Shown: in pieces, positions 27,424 through 36,407 of the stretch | Layout of the letters: each line of letters opens with the position of its first letter | Numbering within the stretch: the first letter of the stretch is position 1 | The notes under the pieces: generated by a model | Told to the model about the DNA's origin: nothing | Databases searched by the model: none | Seen by the model: the letters and a program-made list of their open reading frames with translations, nothing else | Translations under genes and position numbers: made by a program | Source: Odoribacter sp. AF15-53 | GTDB taxonomy: Bacteria; Bacteroidota; Bacteroidia; Bacteroidales; Marinifilaceae | DNA: 64,000 bases | Direction of reading: 5' to 3' | Assembly (NCBI RefSeq): GCF_003479425.1 | Contig: NZ_QUHC01000001.1 | Location: forward strand, 806,001-870,000

Positions 27424-27954
27424 TTAGCGCCGGTTGCGGATTCGGGATAAGGACACGGGAGTGATACCGAGATAAGAGGCGATGTAATGTTGCGGGACCC
27501 GTTGTATGATACCGGGATGCTCTTTCAATATTTCTTCGTACCGCTGTCGTGGCGAGTTCTTTATACGGGAGAGGAATAGTTGCTGGTAGACACGGAAACG
27601 GTCGACGAGCTTTTCTTCATACATTCTTCTTATCAAGGGGTTTTGTTCAACGAGATTAAAGAAGTCATCTCTTTTCACGGCCAGAATTTCTGTGGGCTCG
27701 ATACTTTCTAACGAAAAAAGGCTCGGCTGGCGTTTGTACAAGCTGTCGAATGAGGCTACAAAATCCCCTTCGAAGAAGAATTGGAAGGTTATGTCTTTCC
27801 CTTCGTCATGAAAGAAAAGACGCAAGCATCCTTTTTTAACGAGATATAATTTGTCGGCAATCCTGCCTTCTTCCAATAATTTAGTTTTTGGAGGGACGGA
27901 CAGGTTTTCTCCTTCGAGATAGTCCGACAGGTTGTCGGGGCGGTTATTGATCAT
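27424..27954 (-). CDS. Crp/Fnr family transcription regulator
   Basis: A 176-residue regulator. The N-terminal cyclic-nucleotide-binding-like beta barrel spans ~10-120 (LEEGRIADKLYLVKKGCLRLFF), followed by a long dimer helix and a C-terminal helix-turn-helix (PQHYIASYLGITPVSLSRIR). No Cys cluster of the FNR type is seen. I chose the ATG at 27954 because the family normally begins about here; a longer frame to 28041 is possible but would run into a hairpin after the upstream gene. Its position before the DUF4405 gene suggests it may control that gene. Confidence 0.82.
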   Translation of the reverse strand: MINNRPDNLSDYLEGENLSVPPKTKLLEEGRIADKLYLVKKGCLRLFFHDEGKDITFQFFFEGDFVASFDSLYKRQPSLFSLESIEPTEILAVKRDDFFNLVEQNPLIRRMYEEKLVDRFRVYQQLFLSRIKNSPRQRYEEILKEHPGIIQRVPQHYIASYLGITPVSLSRIRNRR

Positions 27955-28029
27955 GCGTGTAAAGGTAGGAAAAAGTATGAAAATCTTCGAACTTGGCCTT
28001 TCTGTTTTTCTATCGCTACCTGTAACGAA

Positions 28030-28058
28030 CTTATTAATCACCGTAGGCGATTAATAAG
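28030..28058 (-). terminator. Hairpin overlapping the stop codon of the ATP-grasp gene
   Basis: CTTATTAATCGCC-TAC-GGTGATTAATAAG (minus strand) is a 13-pair inverted repeat with one wobble. It includes the TAA stop of the gene ending at 28051. There is no T-run directly after it, so termination is uncertain; the central CGCC-TAC-GGTG resembles the family B mini-hairpin. Confidence 0.4.
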
Positions 28059-31014
28059 TTATTACTGCCTCCTGTTTCTTCCCGTCCATCCACGCTGTTA
28101 GCGGGGCTTTAAAGCGTACGTGGCGGGTGTACTTGCCCTCCTCGATGACTTCTTGCCCGGCGAGGATGTCGAAGTTGATAAAGGCGTCGTTCGACTGGAA
28201 GGGGATGGCGAAGTATCCCACTTTCATGGAGGTAACGTTGTGGAAGAAGTGGGAACCTAGCGAGGCGTCGAGCGGGAAGTCGGGCAGGCCCTGCTCGACG
28301 ATGATCTTGGCGTTGGCGATGTCGGACCATTGCACGGGAATCCCGGTCAGCGGGTCGCGTGTGCCCCAGCGTCCGGGGCCGATCAGCAAGTACTTTTCGC
28401 CTTCCCGTGCGATCCGTGCGTTGTGGTGTTTGATTTCCTCGGCAATTTCCTCGGTTTTGAGGCGGTCGAACTTCTCCGGGTCGACATAAACGACGTCCCG
28501 TATATATTGCAACTTCCCGTTGCCCATGCCCTTGTCGGCTTTCAACAGGATGCGTTCCGGGTCAACGAGCGCTTCCTCGATGTCGATATTGTACTCGTTT
28601 TTGATCAGGGGTTTGATTTGTAGCAGGTAGAAGACGGGGGTACCGTTCTCGAAGTTCACGGAGAACTCGATCTCGACGGGCGAACCCATGGCCTGCGAGA
28701 AGATGTCGAGCAGGATTTGCAGCGTGGGGGCCAGCGGGAAATAGTCGTATTGCAGTATTTTCGAGAAGTCGACGATCCGGGGGCCGCGGGTCGAGAAGTC
28801 GTACGTGATCCGGTCGTTCATGAAGTCGTACACGGAAGCAGTGTATTCCAGCGTGCCGTCGCGCTCGGCTTCCGAGATGTCGTGGGCCTTGATTGCGGCG
28901 TTCTCGCCGTCGCGGTACAGGTCGTAGTCGTGGTCGAGCATGTTGATCGCATAGAAATAGCGCTGTGACGATTTGATCTTGTCCTGCGTGGAGGCCAGTT
29001 GCAACTTCGGGTAGGCGGGGCTGAAACGGTGTGTCCGCTCGCCGCCGACGACGTACGCTCCCAGGCCGATGGCCGTGACAGCGAACCCGTCCTCCGGCTG
29101 GATGTAGGAAAAGGGGTAGAAGTTGTAGGATTGTGCCACGCCACTGATCTCGGGGTAGTAGCGGCCGTTATGTTCGTTGCCGATGACTTCCTGTATGATG
29201 ACGGCCATTTTCTCCTCCTCGATCATGTAGTCAATAGCGTTGAAGTAGGCCCTTGATTCGGGCGAGTAGATGGAGGCGAAAACCAGCTTGATGGCATCCT
29301 CTACTTCTTCCAATCGGTGTTCGAGATCGGGGTGATTGTTGGGAAGGAGGTAGGTGGAGTAGACCCCGGCGAAGGGCTGGTTGAGCGAGTCCTCGAACAA
29401 TCCGGAAGAGCGCACGGCCAGCGGTTTGGTCATTACCCGGAGGTATTCCCGCAGGCGAGTCCGCAGTTTGCCGGACAACCGGGCCCGGCGGAAGGCCGCA
29501 AGGATGTGATCGTACGCCTTGTCCGTGAAGATGACATCGTAGAGGTCGTTGGTTTCGAGGAAATTGTCGAACTCCTCGACACCGATGACGGACGTTTTCG
29601 GGATGGCTATGCGTAATTCGGGGATCAGTCGTTTGAGGTAGACGTTCTCGATGAAGTTGGAGAGAAAGGCTAATCCCCGTCCCTTGCCGCCCAGCGAGCC
29701 CTCACCGAGCAGGGAAATGTAGCGATTCGAGTTGACGAGCCGCGGGTCGAAGTTGATGATTCGTCCCCGCAATTTTTTTAATTCCGAGGCCTCGAAGACG
29801 GTGGCGATAAAGCGGCGGGTTTCTGCAGGGCTTTTGAAGTAGCTGAAGCTGTATCGCCGCAGTTTCTTGGCGAGGTTGATCTCCCCGCGTGCCATGAGCC
29901 ACGTAGAGATTCCGTTGCGAATGGCGTGGTATTCGAGCGACTCGTCGGGGATGGTGGCCAGTTTCCGGCGAAATTCCTCGATGCAGGTGGCCCGGTCGAT
30001 CGGTCGGCCCTCCCGGTCGCGGAAGATAAAGTCACCGAAACCGAGCTGGTTCTTGATGAAATCCTGTATCTCCCGCGCCAGCGTGAGGGAGTTCTTGTCG
30101 ATGAAGCGGGCGTTGATTTCCTCGGCCCGTTTCTTGTTCTCGATCTCGTGACTTTGCAACAGGCAGGGGATACGGTCGTCGAGCGATTGCACGTGACGGA
30201 TCAGGCTGACGCCCGCATCCTCGTCTTCCACCCCGTTTCGGGCGTAGCGGACGTCGGAGATAACGCCGATGATGTTGTCGCGATACTTGTCGATGATGGC
30301 CACGGCGTCCTCGTAGGTGCTGACGAGTATCAGTTTCGGCCGCGCACGCATCCTCAGGATCAAGGTGGTCTCGTCGTCGCGGGGTTCGCCGTCGATGATG
30401 GCCTGTGTCTGGGTCATGATCTCGGTGTAGAGGAGGGGGAGGTAGCGGGAATAGTACTTGATCGAGTCCTCGACCACGAGGATCACCCGCACGTCGCCGA
30501 GCCGGGTGTCGGGTTGGAGGTTGATTTTGTCCTCCAGGTACTTGGCCATGGCTAGGAATACCTTGGTCGACCCGTTCCACACGAACACGCGCTCGATGGA
30601 TTGCCGGATTTCCGGCTCGACGCGGGTGAGGTACGAGAGGTCGGCGTTGTTGTTGACGAGCATGAGCTGGTAGATGTCGGGGTAGAGTTCCTTGATGCGG
30701 CGACTGGTGGCGATGGGGGTTTCCTTGTCGAGGCCTGCCATGATGATGACGAGGTCGAAGTGCTTGTTTGCCAGTTCCTGCAAGGCGGCTTCCTCGTTGG
30801 CTACCGACGTGAAGCGGGGGGCCATGAAGAGGTTAAGTTGCAGGTACTCGCCGAATATTTTCCCGGAGAATTGTCCCTCTCGCTCGATGGTGTACGAGTC
30901 GTAGTAGTTGGCGACGAGTAGTATCTCCTTTACCTTAAAAGGCATGAGTTCCTGGAATATGTCGCGGTCGCTTTTCTTGCGTTTGTATATTTTGTTCAGG
31001 TCTATTTTCTTCAT
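28051..31014 (-). CDS. PEP synthase-like ATP-grasp protein with receiver-like N-terminus
   Basis: A 987-residue protein. Residues ~28-150 (EILLVANYYDSYTIE, FDLVIIMAGLD) and ~180-335 (VRVILVVEDSIKYYSRYLP, LILVSTYEDAV, GVISDVRY) look like two response-regulator-type domains. The pyruvate phosphate dikinase ATP-binding domain follows: GEGSLGGKGRGLAF (~436), LAVRSSGLFEDS (~531), PVEIEFSV then LLQIKPL (~775). A C-terminal part contains LIGPGRWGTRDP (~875). The phosphohistidine and PEP-binding barrel domains of true PEP synthase are absent, so it is not a standard PEP synthase. I recall such proteins in Bacteroidales as PEP/pyruvate-binding domain proteins. Reaction unknown; a nucleotide-using phosphotransferase or ligase under signal control is plausible. 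Confidence 0.78.
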   Translation of the reverse strand: MKKIDLNKIYKRKKSDRDIFQELMPFKVKEILLVANYYDSYTIEREGQFSGKIFGEYLQLNLFMAPRFTSVANEEAALQELANKHFDLVIIMAGLDKETPIATSRRIKELYPDIYQLMLVNNNADLSYLTRVEPEIRQSIERVFVWNGSTKVFLAMAKYLEDKINLQPDTRLGDVRVILVVEDSIKYYSRYLPLLYTEIMTQTQAIIDGEPRDDETTLILRMRARPKLILVSTYEDAVAIIDKYRDNIIGVISDVRYARNGVEDEDAGVSLIRHVQSLDDRIPCLLQSHEIENKKRAEEINARFIDKNSLTLAREIQDFIKNQLGFGDFIFRDREGRPIDRATCIEEFRRKLATIPDESLEYHAIRNGISTWLMARGEINLAKKLRRYSFSYFKSPAETRRFIATVFEASELKKLRGRIINFDPRLVNSNRYISLLGEGSLGGKGRGLAFLSNFIENVYLKRLIPELRIAIPKTSVIGVEEFDNFLETNDLYDVIFTDKAYDHILAAFRRARLSGKLRTRLREYLRVMTKPLAVRSSGLFEDSLNQPFAGVYSTYLLPNNHPDLEHRLEEVEDAIKLVFASIYSPESRAYFNAIDYMIEEEKMAVIIQEVIGNEHNGRYYPEISGVAQSYNFYPFSYIQPEDGFAVTAIGLGAYVVGGERTHRFSPAYPKLQLASTQDKIKSSQRYFYAINMLDHDYDLYRDGENAAIKAHDISEAERDGTLEYTASVYDFMNDRITYDFSTRGPRIVDFSKILQYDYFPLAPTLQILLDIFSQAMGSPVEIEFSVNFENGTPVFYLLQIKPLIKNEYNIDIEEALVDPERILLKADKGMGNGKLQYIRDVVYVDPEKFDRLKTEEIAEEIKHHNARIAREGEKYLLIGPGRWGTRDPLTGIPVQWSDIANAKIIVEQGLPDFPLDASLGSHFFHNVTSMKVGYFAIPFQSNDAFINFDILAGQEVIEEGKYTRHVRFKAPLTAWMDGKKQEAVITY

Positions 31015-31146
31015 GATTGCGCGTGTTTACGTTCTTACGCGAATATAACTTTATCCGTCGAGAAATGGAAGGGAGTGGTGAAGTTTTTCGGGGGAAAGTG
31101 AGAGATGAAAGTTTAGAATAAAAGAGCGTTTGATTGTGCGGGGCAT

Positions 31147-31205
31147 TTACCTGTAACTTGCCAGAGGCAAATGTAACCTGTAACTTGTAACTCGCCGAAG
31201 GTGAT
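31147..31205 (+). repeat. Family B repeat before the small gene at 31297
   Basis: Hairpins TTGCC-AGA-GGCAA and TCGCC-GAA-GGTGA joined by ATGTAACCTGTAACTTGTAAC. It lies in the 282-base gap 31015-31296 together with AGTTTAGAATAAAAGAGCGTTTG upstream, the usual companion of this family. Confidence 0.7.
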
Positions 31206-31296
31206 CTTGCGATAAAAGTTAAAAGATTGAAGGTGAAAGTTGGAAGATTTTTATTAACTTGCGACGTTTTATGAAACAGTGATATTATCGAGAGTT

Positions 31297-31596
31297 ATGA
31301 AAGTACGTGCTACCCGGTTTGCTACCTTGTTACGCTTTTCTCGTTGGAACAGGAAAGGGTTTGCCATCTTCGCCTCGCTGGGGCGGGAGGTGCGGATCGG
31401 CACGCTGGCGATTCATATTTGCGAGATGTCGTTGCGCAAGTCATCGAGAAAGGGCGTGATCGTGAACTTGTCGGAGGTGTTCGGGTGGTTGACACGTGCG
31501 TTCGAGGCGTGTGAGGAGAAAGTGGCGCGGGCGTGTCTCGTCTCGTATCCGGCACGGGTGGATGCAGATGGCACGGGTGGCCGGTTGAAGATATAA
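31297..31596 (+). CDS. Small basic protein of unknown function
   Basis: A 99-residue protein that I do not recognise. It is rich in Arg and Lys, with no signal peptide or clear membrane helix; RFSRWNRKGFAIFASLG near residue 13 is its most distinctive part, and the C-terminus VDADGTGGRLKI is polar. The start at 31297 gives the strongest-looking N-terminus; an in-frame ATG-less extension to 31279 is possible. It lies 70 bases before bioB in the same direction, with a family B repeat upstream, so it could be the first gene of the biotin transcript. I infer it is a real gene from codon pattern and placement only. Confidence 0.6.
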   Translation: MKVRATRFATLLRFSRWNRKGFAIFASLGREVRIGTLAIHICEMSLRKSSRKGVIVNLSEVFGWLTRAFEACEEKVARACLVSYPARVDADGTGGRLKI

Positions 31597-31666
31597 CGGG
31601 AAAGGTACGTCTGTCGGTTTACGGGCGTGCCTTTTTTATTTGAAAATTGAAAAAGGAAAATTGAAA

Positions 31667-32719
31667 ATGGAAGAGACATTACACGAGAGGGCCGAGGAAG
31701 GGTCCGTGACTTGTGACTCGCCGGGGGCGAACGTGGTCGAAGTGTTAAAGAAGAAGGTGTTCGAGGGGGGTGAGGTGACGAGGGAAGAGGCGTTGGCTCT
31801 GGCTGCGGTGACGGATAAGGCGGTGCTGTACGAGGCGGCCGGGGAGATACGTGACCGGTTCGCAGGGAGGTATTTCGATACTTGCTCGATCGTGAATGCG
31901 CGGTCGGGACGTTGCTCGGAGAATTGCAAGTGGTGTTCCCAGTCGGTGGTGTTCAAGACTCACGTGCGGGAGTACGAGCTGATTGACGAGGGAAGTTGTC
32001 TGGAACTGGCCCGGCTGAACGCGAGGTACGGGATTGACAAGTTCTCGTTCGTGACAAGTGGCCGGTCGCTCTCGGACAAGAATATTGATCGCCTGTGCGA
32101 TTACGCACGGAAGATTCGTGCGGAGTTGGGTATCAAGTTGTGCGCCTCGATGGGTTTGCTCGGGCGGGAGCAGTTGCTCCGGTTGAAGGAGGCGGGTATA
32201 ACGCGTTACCATTGTAACCTGGAGTCTTCGCGCCGTTTCTTCCCGACGCTTTGCACGTCACACACGATGGACGAGAAGATCGAGACGATCCGCGCCGCAC
32301 AGGAGGTGGGGATGGAGGTTTGCTCGGGCGGGATTATCGGCATGGGCGAGGCGATGGAGGATCGCGTAGACCTGGCGCTGACGGTGCGCGGGCTGGGCGT
32401 GAAGTCGATCCCGGTGAACGTGTTGAATCCCATACCGGGGACGCCGCTGGAAGGCACGCCGCCACTGGCGGACGAGGAGGTGCTGACGACCGTGGCCGTC
32501 TTCCGCTTTATCAATCCCGACGCTTTCCTGCGTTTCGCCGGGGGGCGGATGTTGATCGCTCATATCGAGGAGGAGGCGATTCGGGCGGGGATTAACTCGG
32601 CTATCCTGGGCGACATGCTGACAACGGTGGGCTCGAAGGTGGTGGAGGACATGGAGAAGGTGAAACGACTGGGGTTCACGACGATCGATAATGGAGAACG
32701 AGGGGTACGGGAGTTTTAG
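31667..32719 (+). CDS. bioB: Biotin synthase
   Basis: A 350-residue radical SAM enzyme that inserts sulfur into dethiobiotin. The iron-sulfur motif is Cys83-x3-Cys87-x2-Cys90 (RCSENCKWCSQS); further landmarks are FVTSGR, YHCNLESS and PVNVLNPIPGTPL. The ATG at 31667 lies within a simple AAAATTGAAAATGG repeat; a TTG at 31640 is less likely. The N-terminal ~25 residues form an extension absent from standard BioB, and residues 14-22 (SVTCDSPGA) are encoded by a copy of the family B repeat (31706-31731). The gene heads bioB-bioA-bioF-bioG-bioC-bioD and is followed 28 bases later by bioA. Confidence 0.95.
   Translation: MEETLHERAEEGSVTCDSPGANVVEVLKKKVFEGGEVTREEALALAAVTDKAVLYEAAGEIRDRFAGRYFDTCSIVNARSGRCSENCKWCSQSVVFKTHVREYELIDEGSCLELARLNARYGIDKFSFVTSGRSLSDKNIDRLCDYARKIRAELGIKLCASMGLLGREQLLRLKEAGITRYHCNLESSRRFFPTLCTSHTMDEKIETIRAAQEVGMEVCSGGIIGMGEAMEDRVDLALTVRGLGVKSIPVNVLNPIPGTPLEGTPPLADEEVLTTVAVFRFINPDAFLRFAGGRMLIAHIEEEAIRAGINSAILGDMLTTVGSKVVEDMEKVKRLGFTTIDNGERGVREF
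31706..31731 (+). repeat. Family B repeat inside the bioB reading frame
   Basis: GTGACTTGTGACTCGCCGGG followed by GGCGAA matches the intergenic family B consensus GTAACTTGTAACTCGCCGAA followed by GGCGAA with four substitutions, and keeps the TCGCC-NNN-GGCGA hairpin. Two A-to-G changes replace TAA-containing words but the frame would be open either way. It encodes part of the non-conserved N-terminal tail of BioB. Confidence 0.75.
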
Positions 32720-32747
32720 TTTTTAACTTATAACTTTTAGTTTTATA

Positions 32748-34031
32748 ATGAACACGGCAGAATTATTGAAGTTTGACAGGGAGCACTTGTGGCACCCGTA
32801 CACGTCAACGATTGACCCGCTTCCGGTTTATCCGGTGAAGAGAGCGGAGGGGGTGTATATCGAGCTGGAGGACGGTACCCGGCTGATCGACGGGATGTCG
32901 TCGTGGTGGTGTATGGTACACGGGTATAATCACCCGGCGATGAACGCTGCAATCGAGGAGCAAGTGAGGAGCATGTCGCACGTGATGTTCGGGGGACTGA
33001 CGCATCGCCCGGCGGTGGAGCTGGCGGGGAAGCTGGTGGAGATGCTCCCGGCGGGTATCGAGAAGATATTTTACTGCGATTCGGGTTCGGTGGCGGTGGA
33101 GGTGGCGATGAAGATGGCTTTGCAGTACTGGTACGCCAGTGGGCGGGAGGAGAAACGCCATTTCATGACGATCACGAAGGGGTACCACGGCGACACGTGG
33201 AATGCCATGTCGGTGTGTGATCCGGTGACGGGGATGCACTCTATTTTTCGGGGATCGTTGCCCATGCAATATTTCGTGCATCGCCCGGAGGCGCGTTACG
33301 GCGAGGTGTGTATGGAGGAACATATAGGGGAATTTAAACAGTGCTTGCGTAATAATCATAATCGTATCGCTGCCGTGATCTTGGAACCTATCGTGCAAGG
33401 GGCCGGGGGGATGTGGTTTTACTCGGCCGATTATTTGCGGCAGGTACGGGAATTGTGTAGCCAGTACGACGTGTTATTGATTTGCGACGAGATTGCCACC
33501 GGGTTTGGCCGGACGGGGAAGATGTGGGGGGGCGATCACGCGGGGATCGTACCGGATATCATGTGTATCGGGAAGGCGCTGACGGGCGGATACATGAGTT
33601 TCGCCGCCACGATGACGACAGGGAAGGTGGCTACCCGGATTTGCTCGAAAGATCCTGGCGTGTTCATGCACGGCCCAACGTTTATGGGTAACCCGCTGGC
33701 CTGTGCCGCGGCAAACGCCTCGCTGGACCTGATCAGGAGTTACGACCTGGCGGAGATGACGGGACGGATCGAGGCGCAGTTGAGAGCGGAGTTACTGCCC
33801 GCGAGGGAGTTCTCGAACGTGGCCGACGTGCGGGTGTTGGGGACGATCGGCGTGGTCGAGTTGAAGGAGCCCGTTAACATGGCGCTCGTGCAGGCTGCTT
33901 GCGTGAAGGAAGGGGTATGGATTCGCCCGTTCGGCAAGTTGGTGTACGTGATGCCGCCTTATATTATCCGAGAGTGGGAGTTGAAACGGCTGACGACAGC
34001 GATGTTGCACGTGATTTCGATGTTTAAATGA
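32748..34031 (+). CDS. bioA: Adenosylmethionine-8-amino-7-oxononanoate aminotransferase
   Basis: A 427-residue class III aminotransferase that makes 7,8-diaminopelargonate from KAPA with SAM as amino donor. It begins with [12 protein letters not shown], typical of BioA, and shows [15 protein letters not shown], the PLP-phosphate region [16 protein letters not shown], the Asp of [15 protein letters not shown], and the PLP lysine Lys276 in [12 protein letters not shown]. Length matches the family. It lies between bioB and bioF; a 290-base gap with family A and B repeats follows before bioF. Confidence 0.95.
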   Translation: MNTAELLKFDREHLWHPYTSTIDPLPVYPVKRAEGVYIELEDGTRLIDGMSSWWCMVHGYNHPAMNAAIEEQVRSMSHVMFGGLTHRPAVELAGKLVEMLPAGIEKIFYCDSGSVAVEVAMKMALQYWYASGREEKRHFMTITKGYHGDTWNAMSVCDPVTGMHSIFRGSLPMQYFVHRPEARYGEVCMEEHIGEFKQCLRNNHNRIAAVILEPIVQGAGGMWFYSADYLRQVRELCSQYDVLLICDEIATGFGRTGKMWGGDHAGIVPDIMCIGKALTGGYMSFAATMTTGKVATRICSKDPGVFMHGPTFMGNPLACAAANASLDLIRSYDLAEMTGRIEAQLRAELLPAREFSNVADVRVLGTIGVVELKEPVNMALVQAACVKEGVWIRPFGKLVYVMPPYIIREWELKRLTTAMLHVISMFK

Positions 34032-34064
34032 GAGTTGCTCCGGCAAGTTGGCAGGTTGCAAGTT

Positions 34065-34178
34065 ACTACCACCCGCGACCTCTCCCTACACGGGAGGGGA
34101 GGTGGACGCGTGGGAACGCTTCGACTTGGAACCGCGGTACCTTGTCCCCTCGTGTAGGGGGAGCCGGAGGTGGTTGTT
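34065..34178. repeat. Family A repeat, copy 5 (inverse, degenerate ends)
   Basis: Begins ACTACCACCCGCGACC and ends GAGCCGGAGGTGGTTGTT, with hairpins around CTACACG and CGTGTAG, which are again reverse complements of each other. It sits between bioA and bioF. Confidence 0.72.
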
Positions 34179-34199
34179 GGGAAGATAAAAGTTGAACTT

Positions 34200-34318
34200 A
34201 GTTTAGAGTTTAGAATTTAGAGTTTAAAGTGAAAAGAGCGTTTGGCCGCGCGGGATATTAACCTGCAACTTGCCGGAGGCAAATGTAACTTGTAACCTGT
34301 AACTCGCCGAAGGCGAAT
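34200..34318 (+). repeat. Family B composite repeat before bioF
   Basis: The fullest copy of the family: an AT-rich part (AGTTTAGAATTTAGAG), then GAAAAGAGCGTTTGGCCGCG, then two hairpins TTGCC-GGA-GGCAA and TCGCC-GAA-GGCGA. The second ends three bases before the bioF ATG, so in the message it would lie over the ribosome-binding region. Confidence 0.8.
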
Positions 34319-34321
34319 AAA

Positions 34322-35482
34322 ATGATGAATCGAGAACGATATATAAATAAATTGAACAAGATTAAGGAGTCGGGAAATTACCGGATGCTGCGGGACGTGC
34401 AGCATAACGGTTTCCTGATTCATCATGATGGGCGGGAGATGTTGAATCTCTCGTCGAATGATTACCTGGGGTTGTCGTCGAACCCGGTGTTATATGAAGA
34501 TTTCCGCCGGGAGAATGACGTGAAGTTGCTATCGTATAGTGCAGTGTCGTCGCGCTTGCTGTCGGGGAATCACGAGTATTACGACTTGCTGGAAAGTGAC
34601 CTGAGTGATTTGTACGGGAAGGAGGCCGCGCTGGTTCTCAATTCGGGGTATCACGCTAACATCGGAATATTGCCGGCGCTGGCCGGGAAACGGGATTTGA
34701 TCGTGGCCGACAAGCTGGTGCATGCCAGTATTATCGACGGTTTGCGGTTGAGTGATGCGGAGATGTTGCGCTATCGCCACTTGGATTATGAGCATTTGCG
34801 GGAGATTCTTTTTAACCACCGGGAGCGGTACGAGAACGTTTTTGTCGTGACGGAGTCTATATTCAGCATGGATGGTGACGTGGCGGATTTGCAGGAGTTG
34901 TGCGATTTGAAGAAGGAGTATGACGCTTTCCTGTACGTCGACGAGGCGCACGCCGTGGGGGTGCGGGGCACGAACGGGCTGGGATGCTGCGAGGAGCAAG
35001 GTTGCACGGACGACATTGATTTTATCGTGGGTACTTTCGGGAAGGCTTTCGCCTCGTACGGGGCTTTCGTGGTTTGTGACGAGTTGTTTCGGGAGTACTT
35101 GATTAACACGCAGCGAAGCCTGATTTTTACCACGGCTTTGCCACCGGTGAATGTGGCGTGGACGCGCTTTATACTGAACCGGATGCCGGATTTCTATTCC
35201 TATCGGATGAAATTGACGGGGATTGCCGAACGCTTGCGAGCCACGCTGACGAAACGGGGGTTCGAGACTCGGGGTGACTCGCACATCGTGCCTTTCTTGT
35301 GCGGGAGCAACGAGAATAGCGTTTACATGTCGGGGGCGTTCCAGGATAACGGGTTCTTCGTGCTTCCCGTGAGATATCCCACGGTGCCGAAGAACGAGGC
35401 ACGCATCCGCTTCTCGTTGAACGCTGCCATTCCGGAGGAGGATTACGAGTGTTTGTTAGAGTTTATAGAGGTGAGCCTCTGA
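34322..35482 (+). CDS. bioF: 8-amino-7-oxononanoate synthase
   Basis: A 386-residue PLP enzyme of the alpha-oxoamine synthase family, condensing pimeloyl-ACP with alanine. Landmarks are LSSNDYLGLSSNP, SGNHEYYDLLES, NSGYHANIG, YVDEAHAVGVRG and the PLP lysine Lys241 in GTFGKAFASYG. Two successive ATG codons (34322, 34325) can serve as start, only 3 bases after a family B hairpin. Length is normal. The gene product works directly upstream of BioA in biotin synthesis. The next gene, bioG, starts 110 bases later after another family B copy. Confidence 0.95.
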   Translation: MMNRERYINKLNKIKESGNYRMLRDVQHNGFLIHHDGREMLNLSSNDYLGLSSNPVLYEDFRRENDVKLLSYSAVSSRLLSGNHEYYDLLESDLSDLYGKEAALVLNSGYHANIGILPALAGKRDLIVADKLVHASIIDGLRLSDAEMLRYRHLDYEHLREILFNHRERYENVFVVTESIFSMDGDVADLQELCDLKKEYDAFLYVDEAHAVGVRGTNGLGCCEEQGCTDDIDFIVGTFGKAFASYGAFVVCDELFREYLINTQRSLIFTTALPPVNVAWTRFILNRMPDFYSYRMKLTGIAERLRATLTKRGFETRGDSHIVPFLCGSNENSVYMSGAFQDNGFFVLPVRYPTVPKNEARIRFSLNAAIPEEDYECLLEFIEVSL

Positions 35483-35483
35483 A

Positions 35484-35588
35484 GAGTTTAGAATTTAGAG
35501 TTTAAAGTGAAAAGAGCGTTTGGCCACGTGGGATATTAACCTGTAACTTGCCGAAGACAAATGTAACTTGTAACTCGCCAAAGGCGAA
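35484..35588 (+). repeat. Family B composite repeat before bioG
   Basis: Same order as the copy before bioF: AGTTTAGAATTTAGAG, GAAAAGAGCGTTTGGCCACG, then hairpins TTGCC-GAA-GACAA (one mismatch) and TCGCC-AAA-GGCGA. It ends four bases before the bioG start codon and occupies the whole bioF-bioG gap. Confidence 0.8.
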
Positions 35589-35592
35589 ACTT

Positions 35593-36237
35593 ATGCGAAG
35601 AGTATGGATAACTAGGAAAGGTAGCGGGGGCGTGACCCTGTTCTTTTGCGGGTGGGGGATGGACGAACGGGCCGTGCAACACCTGACGGGAGAGGATGAT
35701 TTGCTTGTCTTCAACGATTACCGGGATATTTCCGAGGAGGAGGCCCCGGCACTCGACACTTACGAGCGGGTCCGGGTGGTTGCCTGGTCGATGGGTGTGT
35801 GGGCAGCATCCGTCCTGTTGAACCGTTGGAATATTCCCGTGAGCGAGAGCGTGGCGATCAACGGGACCGAGCGTCCGGTGGACGAGCGTTACGGGATACA
35901 CCCGAGGATTTACCTCTTGACGGAACGGGGAATGACGGAAGAGGGGCGGGATAAGTTCTTCGCCCGTATGCTTTCCGGGGAGGACGAGGTCAGGCGGTTC
36001 GAGGCAAACAAGCCTCGCCGGGAGTTGGACGAGCAACGGGATGAGTTGCGGTTGATCCGTGAGCAATCGGCCCGGCAAAGGCCGGAATGGGGGTGGAACC
36101 GGGCGTACGTTTCCGGGGAGGATGTTATTTTTCCGGTCGGGAACCAGCGTGACTGGTGGAAAGACCGTTGCGAGGTGATCGCGCTGACGGGGGGACATTA
36201 CCCGTTTTACGTGTTGGATAAATGGGATATGATATGA
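35593..36237 (+). CDS. bioG: Pimeloyl-ACP methyl ester esterase, BioG type
   Basis: A 214-residue alpha/beta hydrolase of the BioG (DUF452) family, which removes the methyl group from pimeloyl-ACP methyl ester. FFCGWGMDERAV near the N-terminus and the nucleophile Ser66 in VVAWSMGVWA are typical; the catalytic His is probably in LTGGHYPFYV near the C-terminus. The ATG at 35593 was chosen because the upstream in-frame sequence is family B repeat. It takes the place of BioH and sits between bioF and bioC, as in other Bacteroidales, though here separate from bioC and divided from it by a family C repeat. Confidence 0.9.
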   Translation: MRRVWITRKGSGGVTLFFCGWGMDERAVQHLTGEDDLLVFNDYRDISEEEAPALDTYERVRVVAWSMGVWAASVLLNRWNIPVSESVAINGTERPVDERYGIHPRIYLLTERGMTEEGRDKFFARMLSGEDEVRRFEANKPRRELDEQRDELRLIREQSARQRPEWGWNRAYVSGEDVIFPVGNQRDWWKDRCEVIALTGGHYPFYVLDKWDMI

Positions 36238-36239
36238 AT

Positions 36240-36399
36240 GAGTTTATAAGGTTTATAAAGTTTGTAAAGTTTATAAAGTTCCGGGTGTCCTTCGGACAGG
36301 GTTTAACGGCAGTACCAGCTACCGTTGACAAAGCACCCCACGAGGGGTCCATGGACTTTATGAACCTTATAAACCTTACAAACTTTATGAACCTAACGA
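36240..36399. repeat. Family C repeat, copy 2, between bioG and bioC
   Basis: AT-rich arms (GTTTATAAGGTTTATAAAG left, inverse right) enclose GTCC-TTC-GGAC, ACGGCAG-TACC-AGCTACCGT (imperfect) and CCCC-ACGA-GGGG. It begins two bases after the bioG stop and ends eight bases before the bioC start. In orientation it is the reverse of copy 1. Lying within an operon, it may lower or process the message for bioC and bioD. Confidence 0.78.
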
Positions 36400-36407
36400 C
36401 TTGATAC

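Noticed and set aside
28051..31014. True phosphoenolpyruvate synthase (ppsA)
   Set aside because: The ATP-grasp domain fits but no phosphohistidine domain motif or PEP-binding barrel could be found, so the enzyme name is not justified.
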